Source of the DNA: Thermoplasmatota archaeon
Lineage (GTDB): Archaea; Thermoplasmatota; E2; DHVEG-1
Length of the DNA stretch: 6,601 nucleotides
Direction: 5' to 3'
NCBI GenBank assembly: GCA_030612095.1
Contig: JAUWOO010000098.1
Location: forward strand, 1 to 6,601
Below, piece after piece: positions 1-5,580 of the stretch. The notes beneath the pieces are model-generated. The model did not search any database. It saw nothing but the letters and a program-made list of their open reading frames with translations, and was not told where the DNA came from. The position numbers and the translations under genes were made by a program. Every line of letters starts with the position of its first letter. Position 1 is the first letter of the stretch.

Positions 1-131
1 AATATAGGAAAACAAGTAATAGTTTATTTAGTTTTTACTTTCTTAAAATATAGTGTGGAGTCCGAAATTATTTCCCACTTTAAAAAATGTTGAGATAAAC
101 ATATAAGAATGGGAAAGATTTATCGCGATTT
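1..131. other. Non-coding leader region at left edge
   Basis: This AT-rich stretch precedes the phosphoesterase gene, and I see no supportable reading frame or RNA gene in it. It contains a bulged inverted repeat (arms 52-59 and 73-79, AGTGTGGA against TCCCACT) and, near the right end, a TATA-like box that fits the downstream gene. The rest is runs of A and T without recognisable content. It may include the 3' flank of a gene lying left of the window, but nothing here shows that. Confidence 0.6.
100..107 (+). promoter_or_regulatory. Candidate archaeal TATA box for the phosphoesterase gene
   Basis: The sequence CATATAAG lies with its centre about 28 nt before the ATG at 132, preceded by a purine-rich stretch that could serve as a BRE. 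An archaeal TATA box usually sits about 26 nt before the start site, so transcription would begin near 130-132. That would give a leaderless mRNA, which agrees with the lack of a Shine-Dalgarno sequence in the 15 nt before the ATG. This is inferred from spacing only. Confidence 0.5.
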
Positions 132-142
132 ATGAGAATCGC
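125..142. repeat. Inverted repeat enclosing the start codon of the phosphoesterase gene
   Basis: GCGATT (125-130) and AATCGC (137-142) are perfect 6-bp inverted arms around a 6-nt centre, TATGAG, which contains the ATG at 132-134. If the mRNA has a leader this can fold into a hairpin presenting or hiding the start codon. If it is leaderless, the repeat could only act as DNA at the transcription start. Six base pairs can arise by chance. Confidence 0.35.
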
Positions 143-908
143 ACATATATCCGACATACATTGCAATTATGGTAGTGATTTCAACAGCAAGGTTTTTGAT
201 AACGCTGTAAAACTTTTAAACAAAACTGATTCGGATCTAGTTTTTATTTCAGGAGATTTAACTACTTGGGGACTCCTTTCGGAATATAAACTTGCTAAGG
301 AAAAGTTAAAGAAGATAAATGGTAAAATTGTCATTGTCCCAGGGAACCATGATGAACGGAATCTTGGATACAAACTATTCCCTGAGTTTTTCGGCGATCC
401 AAGTTTTATACACACGTACAAGGATCTAAGCTTTGTCGGTCTGCCATCAAGCGAACCGGATAAAGATGACGGGAGACTTGGGAGAAGAAGACACAGACTC
501 ATAGAAAGGGGGATAAAAAAGGGTAAAAATCTTACAATTGTTGGGTTTCATCATCATCTCATTCCAGTACCTAACTCAGGTAGAGAAAAAAACATCATTG
601 AAGATGCTGGCGAGACTCTTGACATCATCTTAAAAAATGAGGTACCACTTGTTCTTATGGGACACAGACACGTTCCTTATGGTGTTAAAATTCATAAAAC
701 ACTACTTGTGAATGCAGGTACTTTTTCTTGTAACAGAACCAGGGCGCATTTTGGACACACCTTTAACATCATTGACATAGACAATAAGAACATTACAGTC
801 ACGGTTGTCGATATTACAAACAATAAACAGAAAAAAATGATTAAGTTTAATCTAGAGAATAGACATTATAAAAATAGATATTATAATCCAGACATTAGAA
901 TAGAGTAG
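132..908 (+). CDS. Calcineurin-like metallophosphoesterase
   Basis: This 258-residue protein has the full set of class III calcineurin-like phosphoesterase motifs in order: SDIH (D8, H10), GDLT (G41-D42), GNHD (N72, H73), the FHHH stretch (H140-H142) and GHRH (H178, H180). These residues bind the two metal ions of the catalytic centre, so the enzyme should be active. Homologues hydrolyse phosphomonoesters or phosphodiesters, including cyclic nucleotides in the CpdA group, but the substrate cannot be read from the sequence. There is no signal peptide or membrane segment, so it is probably cytoplasmic. The start at 132 puts the first motif strand at the very N-terminus, as is usual for the family. 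It has its own candidate promoter and ends 78 nt before the phosphate permease gene, in the same direction. A role in phosphate recycling is suggested only by that neighbourhood. Confidence 0.9.
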   Translation: MRIAHISDIHCNYGSDFNSKVFDNAVKLLNKTDSDLVFISGDLTTWGLLSEYKLAKEKLKKINGKIVIVPGNHDERNLGYKLFPEFFGDPSFIHTYKDLSFVGLPSSEPDKDDGRLGRRRHRLIERGIKKGKNLTIVGFHHHLIPVPNSGREKNIIEDAGETLDIILKNEVPLVLMGHRHVPYGVKIHKTLLVNAGTFSCNRTRAHFGHTFNIIDIDNKNITVTVVDITNNKQKKMIKFNLENRHYKNRYYNPDIRIE

Positions 909-910
909 CT

Positions 911-918
911 GTTTTTTT
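911..918 (+). terminator. T-run terminator candidate after the phosphoesterase gene
   Basis: GTTTTTTT begins 3 nt after the TAG stop codon (906-908). Archaeal RNA polymerase terminates at T-rich stretches without needing a hairpin, so this run of seven T is a plausible stop for the upstream transcript. It would separate the phosphoesterase gene from the pit operon, although read-through is possible. Confidence 0.4.
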
Positions 919-947
919 CGTAATGCTTATTTACGGAAATTGCAATT
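915..947. repeat. Inverted repeat plus palindrome in the pit upstream region
   Basis: TTTTCGTAA (915-923) pairs with TTACGGAAA (931-939) over nine positions with one T/G wobble and a 7-nt loop. A perfect 10-bp palindrome AATTGCAATT (938-947) follows at once. Both lie 40-72 nt before the pit start, over or next to the likely core promoter. They could be an operator, or the first could be part of the terminator of the upstream gene. Function is inferred from position only. Confidence 0.35.
926..933 (+). promoter_or_regulatory. Candidate TATA box for the pit-DUF47 operon
   Basis: CTTATTTA resembles an archaeal TATA box. A start site about 26 nt downstream, near 956, would leave a leader of roughly 30 nt that keeps the strong Shine-Dalgarno site at 971-980. 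The other AT-rich option, TAAATAT at 954-960, would start the mRNA too close to the gene to include that site. The box sits in the loop of the 915-939 inverted repeat. Confidence 0.3.
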
Positions 948-970
948 CAGGTCTAAATATCACGTTAACT

Positions 971-980
971 GAGGTGGAGG
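971..980 (+). promoter_or_regulatory. Strong Shine-Dalgarno site fixing a TTG start for pit
   Basis: GAGGTGGAGG contains GGAGG at 976-980, six nt before the TTG at 987. No ATG in frame lies nearby, and the next in-frame Met (residue 19) would remove the first membrane segment. The site therefore supports initiation at TTG. Confidence 0.75.
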
Positions 981-986
981 TTCTCA

Positions 987-2225
987 TTGGATCCAACGTT
1001 ATTGTTCGTTGCATGTGGTGCAGCTGCTATCGGCTTTTACATGGCATGGAGCATCGGTGCAAATGATGTTGCCAATTCCATGGCTACTGCTGTAGGTGCA
1101 AAGGCAATCACGTTCAAGCAGGCGGTACTCATTGCAGGCATTCTAAATTTTGCCGGTGCCATACTTTTAGGCCCCCATGTTGCTGGAACAATCAAAGGCG
1201 GCATTGTAAAGGGCAGCATAATTGCAGATCCTCACACTTTACTACTGGGTTTTGTAGCATCGCTTCTTGCAGCTGCATTGTGGGTAACTCTATCAACCTG
1301 GAAAGAACTACCAATATCCACAACACATTCGGTGATTGGTGCATTAATCGGTTTTGGCATAATTGCAGGAGGCGTATCCTCAATTGATTGGACAGTCATG
1401 GGAAAAGTTGCATCGAGTTGGATACTTTCACCTGTTGCTGGCTGTATAATTGCTTTTTTTGTGTTTAAAGTCATAGTAAAAACAATTTTTGCCAAAGATG
1501 AACCTGTAAAAGCTGCTAAGATTGTTGGTCCACTTGCTATCGGCGTTACTGCATTTTTAATTGTTTCATCCCTATTTTTAAAAACCAAATTGAGTGAAAT
1601 GATTGGGGTATCAAATTTACCCCAGGTACTTTTAATTTCGACAGTTATTTCTGCGATTGCTTGCATAATAGCAATGTTTTTACTTAGAAACATTGAAGCC
1701 AAGTCTGTCGAAGATTATGCAACTGTTGAAGGTATCTTTAGAAAATTACAAATTGTTACCTCATGTTACGTTGCATTTTCACATGGTGCAAATGATGTTG
1801 CCAATGCTATAGCCCCAGTCGCAGCAATTATTCCTCTTGCCAATGGGGAAACGAGTTTAACTGCAGGAATTCCTACTGAACTATTGGCACTTGGTGGAAT
1901 TGGGATAGCCTTTGGATGTATGACATGGGGGCGCAGAGTCATGAAGACAGTAGGGGGAAGAATTACAAGTCTTACCAATACAAGAGGATTTTCAGTAGAT
2001 TTTGCAGCTGCCACAACAGTACTTGTGGCATCAAAACTAGGTCTCCCCATCTCTACATCTCATACGGTTGTCGGGGCAGTTATTGGAGTTGGGCTTGCCA
2101 GAGGTTTGGAAGCCATTGATTTAAGTGTAATTAAAAAAATTGTTGTGTCATGGTTGCTTACAGTACCCATTGCTGCTGCCACATCAGCAGTAATTTTTAT
2201 ATGTCTAAGAGCAATAGTAGGATAA
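987..2225 (+). CDS. pit: PHO4/Pit-family inorganic phosphate permease
   Basis: This 412-residue membrane protein belongs to the PHO4 (PF01384) family of phosphate transporters, which use proton or sodium gradients to import inorganic phosphate, often as a metal-phosphate complex. It shows the inverted-duplication design of the family: GANDVANS at residues 24-31 and LPISTTHS at 108-115 in the first half, then GANDVANA at 267-274 and LPISTSHT at 353-360 in the second. About ten hydrophobic segments span the protein, with a short charged linker (about 234-252) between the halves, much shorter than the central loop of E. coli PitA. The start is TTG, supported by a strong ribosome binding site. 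A DUF47 gene follows after 17 nt and is almost certainly cotranscribed. The coupling ion is not evident from sequence. Confidence 0.95.
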   Translation: MDPTLLFVACGAAAIGFYMAWSIGANDVANSMATAVGAKAITFKQAVLIAGILNFAGAILLGPHVAGTIKGGIVKGSIIADPHTLLLGFVASLLAAALWVTLSTWKELPISTTHSVIGALIGFGIIAGGVSSIDWTVMGKVASSWILSPVAGCIIAFFVFKVIVKTIFAKDEPVKAAKIVGPLAIGVTAFLIVSSLFLKTKLSEMIGVSNLPQVLLISTVISAIACIIAMFLLRNIEAKSVEDYATVEGIFRKLQIVTSCYVAFSHGANDVANAIAPVAAIIPLANGETSLTAGIPTELLALGGIGIAFGCMTWGRRVMKTVGGRITSLTNTRGFSVDFAAATTVLVASKLGLPISTSHTVVGAVIGVGLARGLEAIDLSVIKKIVVSWLLTVPIAAATSAVIFICLRAIVG

Positions 2226-2230
2226 GAACT

Positions 2231-2236
2231 AGGTGA
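2231..2236 (+). promoter_or_regulatory. Ribosome binding site of the DUF47 gene
   Basis: AGGTGA lies six nt before the ATG at 2243, in the 17-nt gap after the pit stop codon. It supports that ATG and independent initiation on a shared mRNA. The ATG is flanked by an A8 run (2236-2243) and an A9 run (2247-2255). Confidence 0.75.
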
Positions 2237-2242
2237 AAAAAA

Positions 2243-2941
2243 ATGGAAAAAAAAAGAGATCATTTCAGAGCACCAGTTGCTGATACCTTTAGGAGGAAGT
2301 TACCTTTTGGCCAATTACTAGATCACATGGAGAAAGTTAGGGAATGTATTGATATTCTTGGAGGTGGATTAATTAGTTATTATGAAGGAGACTATAAAGG
2401 ATTTTCGGAATTAGCTGAGAATGTATCAAAAATTGAGCATGAAGCCGACCTTATAAAAAGAAATTTACGCAATCATCTTCCCTCTTCACTTTTTATGCCT
2501 GTAGACAAAGGTAAATTTTTGTGGGCATTAAGAGAACAGGATGCAATTTTAGATCATGCAGAAAACCTAGCCAATATGCTTGATATGCGCCATACAAAGA
2601 TTCCGAAAAAACTGCAGGATGTGTTCATTGAACATGCAAAGATCGTTATGCAAACAGTAGAGGCAATGCAGGATGCAGTTGGAAACATTAGAGATTTGAT
2701 TGAAACAAGTTTTGTAAAACGTGAACGAGAACAAACTAAACAGTTTATCTACAAGGTCCATGAATATGAATGGAAGGCAGATCAAAAGAAATATGAGATG
2801 ACCAAGGGCATTTATAAACTTGAGAAGAAACTCGATCCTATGGATGTGTACCATTTGTTAAAGATCGCCGACTGGGTTGATGATATAGCAGATCATGCAG
2901 AAAACGTTGCTGATTGGCTAAGAGCGATGATAGCAAAATAA
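2243..2941 (+). CDS. DUF47/PhoU-like phosphate transport accessory protein
   Basis: This 232-residue, mostly helical and highly charged soluble protein matches the DUF47 family (PF01865, PhoU-like, TIGR00153 type), whose genes commonly sit beside pit genes in archaea and bacteria. The PhoU-like acidic metal-binding motifs are visible twice: EHEAD at 65-69 with REQDAILDHAEN at 97-108, then HEYEWKAD at 173-180 with DWVDDIADHAEN at 210-221. This matches the two three-helix bundles of PhoU folds, which bind iron or other metal clusters. There is no signal peptide or membrane segment, so it should act on the cytoplasmic face, probably tuning the Pit permease. Its length is normal for the family. 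The role as Pit regulator or partner is inferred from the family and the 17-nt spacing. Confidence 0.92.
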   Translation: MEKKRDHFRAPVADTFRRKLPFGQLLDHMEKVRECIDILGGGLISYYEGDYKGFSELAENVSKIEHEADLIKRNLRNHLPSSLFMPVDKGKFLWALREQDAILDHAENLANMLDMRHTKIPKKLQDVFIEHAKIVMQTVEAMQDAVGNIRDLIETSFVKREREQTKQFIYKVHEYEWKADQKKYEMTKGIYKLEKKLDPMDVYHLLKIADWVDDIADHAENVADWLRAMIAK

Positions 2942-2950
2942 GGTTTGTCA

Positions 2951-3829
2951 TTATTCATATAATTTTATTGCATTGATGTTAACAGGTACATTCATAGATG
3001 TAGCGATAGGATCACACTTTGTTCTCATAAGATATGCTATAGGATGATAATTTGTTTCTGAAAAAGATTCATAGTTTGCCATTCCCTTGCAAATTATCAA
3101 ATCAACCTGTTTCAATGCACCATCAAGTTCAGATGGGAGTTTGTTAAAATCCACGCCAACTGCAAAGCACCCTGTCGTCAGAATTTTGTCTACAACTTCT
3201 TCAAACTGTAGCTTCTCAGCATCCTTTATGGTAGCATCACTAAGAACTGGTTCACCTTTGACAACTAAAGTCAGAAACATTTTTGGGTTGAACTTCTTTA
3301 GCTCACGACAAAGAATCTTATCAAATACTATTTCCCCACAGTTATCTGTAAACAACAAGACATTTTTTGATTTTTTTAATAATTCCTTTAACCTTGCCGA
3401 GTCGCCATATCCAAGTCCATCAGTTACTGTTTTTTCAAAGATATCTTTCAGCATCTCTGGACGTGTACTTGCCCCCTCAATTCCAAAATCCATAGTGTTC
3501 CCAACAATTGAACATAACATACTCATTTTCAATGGATCATTGGCCTCTTCAACGAGTTTTTCAACCTGTGGAACAAGTGACATCGCAACTTTGTTGCTTT
3601 GGTTTTTTAAATCCTTGTATGGATCATCATCACCAAGTGTTTCATAAACCAGTTTATGCACCTCTGTAGCAATTGTTGCACTGCATCTATTTGGATCATA
3701 AAGCTCAGAGAGAGCCTGACAGACATTACGTATAACCTTGGTTTTGATTTTAGGATCTTTAGTACTCTGTTCTGCTTCAAAAATAATACGTTTTAGTAAA
3801 CATGGTACACATTGCGTTTGAATCTTCAT
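2951..3829 (-). CDS. DUF89-family metal-dependent phosphatase-like protein
   Basis: This 292-residue protein is of the archaeal DUF89 type (PF01937). Members are metal-dependent phosphatases, several described as damage-control enzymes that remove harmful or misplaced sugar phosphates and related compounds; ARMT1 is the human relative. The N-terminal CVPC (C7, C10) is typical of the prokaryotic subgroup. The probable metal ligands are D162 and N163 in TDNCGE, and D198 in the VLSDAT motif about 36 residues later. KGMANYES (248-255) and RTKCDPIA (269-276) match the later conserved blocks. The ATG at 3829 has AGGT seven nt upstream (3837-3840). It lies 39 nt downstream of elp3 on the same strand, so the two are probably cotranscribed, and it converges on the DUF47 gene. 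Its substrate cannot be predicted. Confidence 0.88.
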   Translation of the reverse strand: MKIQTQCVPCLLKRIIFEAEQSTKDPKIKTKVIRNVCQALSELYDPNRCSATIATEVHKLVYETLGDDDPYKDLKNQSNKVAMSLVPQVEKLVEEANDPLKMSMLCSIVGNTMDFGIEGASTRPEMLKDIFEKTVTDGLGYGDSARLKELLKKSKNVLLFTDNCGEIVFDKILCRELKKFNPKMFLTLVVKGEPVLSDATIKDAEKLQFEEVVDKILTTGCFAVGVDFNKLPSELDGALKQVDLIICKGMANYESFSETNYHPIAYLMRTKCDPIATSMNVPVNINAIKLYE

Positions 3830-3836
3830 ACAAAAA

Positions 3837-3840
3837 ACCT
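3837..3840 (-). promoter_or_regulatory. Ribosome binding site of the DUF89 gene
   Basis: On the minus strand AGGT lies seven nt before the ATG at 3829. It falls in the 39-nt gap after the elp3 stop codon and supports translation of the second gene from an elp3-DUF89 transcript. Confidence 0.55.
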
Positions 3841-3868
3841 GGAAACAAAGCTATCTATTATAGTCTTA

Positions 3869-5470
3869 CTATTGAAGTTGTTTACAGAGATATACCCCAT
3901 CATCCATAAAACCATGTTTTCTATAGTATTCTTTAACTCCAACACCACTTAGGACAAATAAATGTTTTTTATCGAATTCTTCAAGACAAATGCATTCTGC
4001 CTCACCAATGAGCTCTTTTCCAAATCCCCTATGTTGCCATCCCTTTTTTGTTTTTTTTCCAATTGAAAGTTCCCTTCCAAGCACTTTCAACTCCCGTATG
4101 ATCATACAAGGATTTTTTAAGAGTTCATAACGATGAGGTAGCACAACATCACGCAGGCGAAGATAAGCAATAAGCAAATCATGTTTTTTCTCAACAAGGG
4201 AGATAAAAATTTCCTCTCCACCGCTGGCATCATAATGAATGCTTTCAAGGCCGATGTCCCCCCCATCGATCTCAATTTTTTCTTTTAATAGTTTATGACC
4301 AACCTCTCGACATCTGATGCACCTGCATGTTTCACCATGTTTTTTCATCTCACTTTCTACCAGCTGACGTAGATTACTCTTGTTGACACCTGCATCAATA
4401 TATGGTGCTGGAATATCTCGTTGAATCCTTTGTATGCGAACCCATTCTGGAACATAACCCTTAAGTTTTGCAACCAGCTTTACTGCCCCCTCATTAGAAA
4501 GTGGTTCATATTCACCTTTTTTCCACAGATCATATAATCGAGTTCCCTTGATTGTAAGTGTTGGATAAATTTTTAGCATATCTGGCTTAAAGTCAGGATC
4601 CCCAAAAATAGTCTGAAACGACTCAACATCCGTCTCTATATCAGAGCCAGGAAGACCAGGCATCATGTGATAACATACCTTAAAACCACATTCCTTGGCA
4701 ATACGGGTGGCAGATATAGAATCCATAACTGTATGACCCCGCTTCATATCATACAAAACATTGTCAAATACAGTCTGAACTCCCAATTCAACTCGAGTTG
4801 CACCAAGTTCCAAAGCATTGTCAGCATGCTGCAGTCTAAACCAATCTGGCCTGGTCTCAACGGTGAGTCCTATACAGCGAGATAAGGCAGTTTCATTCTT
4901 CTTTTTGGCCATTTCTAACGATGGTGATTCCTCTCTGTTAAGAGCATCAAAACACCTTTTGACAAACCATTCTTGATAAAAAGGAGTTCTGGATGTAAAA
5001 GTACCACCCATTATAATAAAATCAATTTTATCAACAGAATGACCAATTGCTTTCAGCTGTTCTAGCCTGCTTTTAGTCTGCAAAAAAGGGTCAAAATCAT
5101 TTAATAACGCCCTCATGGCTGCGGGTTCATAACCAGTATAACTCTGAGGAGTATTGATTTCAGGTCCACCAGGACAAGGAATACACCGCCCATGTGGACA
5201 CTCCTCTGGAGAAGTCATAACCGCAACAATAGCAACACCAGATATTGTACGCATTGGCTTCTTACGCAGTATATCAATAGCAGTTTCTCTTTCCAATTCT
5301 GAAAATTCAGAAGGTAAACGAGCTAGTATCTCACTATCGGGGGGAACACTATTGAGCTTGTATTTCTTACAGAGCTTGACTTTAGTCTTATGCAACTCTC
5401 CCTTAGATTGAATCTTTTTGGAGATGATAAGATCTATAATCTCGGAATAGAAAGACATTGAAAAGCCCAT
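3869..5470 (-). CDS. elp3: Archaeal Elp3, tRNA wobble-uridine carboxymethyl-forming enzyme
   Basis: This 533-residue protein joins a radical SAM domain to a GNAT acetyltransferase domain, as in Elp3. Archaeal Elp3 works without the other Elongator subunits and uses acetyl-CoA and SAM to start the cm5U modification at tRNA position 34. The cluster motif is C91, C96 and C99 in CPHGRCIPCPGG, followed by QSYTGYEP (109-116). IMGGTF (153-158), ETRPDW (205-210) and ELGVQT (228-233) are core radical SAM blocks. Cysteines 382, 384 and 387 form the probable zinc site of the linker. In the GNAT part, QHRGFGKEL (479-487) is the acetyl-CoA loop and GVKEYYRKHGF (511-521) the conserved tyrosine motif. All key residues are present and the length is usual. 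The stop is TAG. Met5 (codon 5456-5458) is an alternative start. Confidence 0.95.
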   Translation of the reverse strand: MGFSMSFYSEIIDLIISKKIQSKGELHKTKVKLCKKYKLNSVPPDSEILARLPSEFSELERETAIDILRKKPMRTISGVAIVAVMTSPEECPHGRCIPCPGGPEINTPQSYTGYEPAAMRALLNDFDPFLQTKSRLEQLKAIGHSVDKIDFIIMGGTFTSRTPFYQEWFVKRCFDALNREESPSLEMAKKKNETALSRCIGLTVETRPDWFRLQHADNALELGATRVELGVQTVFDNVLYDMKRGHTVMDSISATRIAKECGFKVCYHMMPGLPGSDIETDVESFQTIFGDPDFKPDMLKIYPTLTIKGTRLYDLWKKGEYEPLSNEGAVKLVAKLKGYVPEWVRIQRIQRDIPAPYIDAGVNKSNLRQLVESEMKKHGETCRCIRCREVGHKLLKEKIEIDGGDIGLESIHYDASGGEEIFISLVEKKHDLLIAYLRLRDVVLPHRYELLKNPCMIIRELKVLGRELSIGKKTKKGWQHRGFGKELIGEAECICLEEFDKKHLFVLSGVGVKEYYRKHGFMDDGVYLCKQLQ

Positions 5471-5480
5471 CAGATCAACA

Positions 5481-5488
5481 GATAAAAA
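5481..5488 (-). promoter_or_regulatory. Candidate TATA box for elp3
   Basis: Read on the minus strand this is TTTTTATC. Its centre is about 26 nt from 5458, the first base of the codon for Met5, so it would fit a leaderless transcript starting at that internal ATG and not at the ATG at 5470. Neither ATG has a good Shine-Dalgarno site. The match to a consensus TATA box is moderate. Confidence 0.3.
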
Positions 5489-5495
5489 TCTTTGT

Positions 5496-5539
5496 TATCT
5501 TATTACATTCAACAATAGTAGTAAGATATCTTTATTAAC
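5496..5539. repeat. Three related half-sites in the divergent elp3/ABC promoter region
   Basis: TATCTTATTAC (5496-5506) and GTAGTAAGATA (5518-5528) form an inverted repeat with 11-bp arms, one T/G mismatch and an 11-nt spacer, so the arm centres are 22 bp apart, about two helical turns. A third related copy, TATCTTTATTAAC (5527-5539), abuts in the forward orientation, creating the perfect palindrome AAGATATCTT (5523-5532). The group lies between the candidate elp3 TATA box and that of the ABC gene, and overlaps the latter. This is a plausible operator, unproven. Confidence 0.45.
5531..5538 (+). promoter_or_regulatory. Candidate TATA box for the ABC transporter operon
   Basis: TTTATTAA is a reasonable archaeal TATA-like box. 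A start about 26 nt on, near 5561, would leave a 20-nt leader containing the purine-rich ribosome binding region at 5566-5576. TTAATATT at 5544-5551 is an alternative but would give a leader of only a few nt. Confidence 0.3.
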
Positions 5540-5565
5540 AAAATTAATATTGTAAGCGAAAAAAC

Positions 5566-5576
5566 AGGGGACAGGA
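5566..5576 (+). promoter_or_regulatory. Ribosome binding region for the ABC ATPase TTG start
   Basis: AGGGGACAGGA offers AGGGG (ending 10 nt before the start) and AGGA (ending 4 nt before). Neither is ideal, but together they support the TTG at 5581. There is no in-frame ATG before the Walker A motif, and starting at 5581 gives the usual N-terminal strand of the family. Confidence 0.5.
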
Positions 5577-5580
5577 ACCA

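Noticed and set aside
167..502. Minus-strand open frame of 111 codons inside the phosphoesterase gene
   Set aside because: The sense frame carries all catalytic motifs of the family. The antisense frame has no recognisable features.
1232..1702. Minus-strand open frame of 156 codons inside pit, plus other minus-strand frames across 1037-2263
   Set aside because: These are antisense to the Pit membrane segments, whose codon bias keeps the opposite strand open. They have no motifs or ribosome binding sites.
3087..3647. Plus-strand open frame of 186 codons antisense to the DUF89 gene
   Set aside because: It lies wholly inside a well-supported gene with conserved motifs on the other strand, is rich in Ser and Phe as antisense frames often are, and shows no recognisable domain.
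3864..3874. Minus-strand CAATAGTAAGA at the elp3 stop resembles part of the 5513-5526 operator-like region
   Set aside because: The match is short, needs a 3-nt gap, and covers the end of a coding sequence. Chance in AT-rich DNA explains it.
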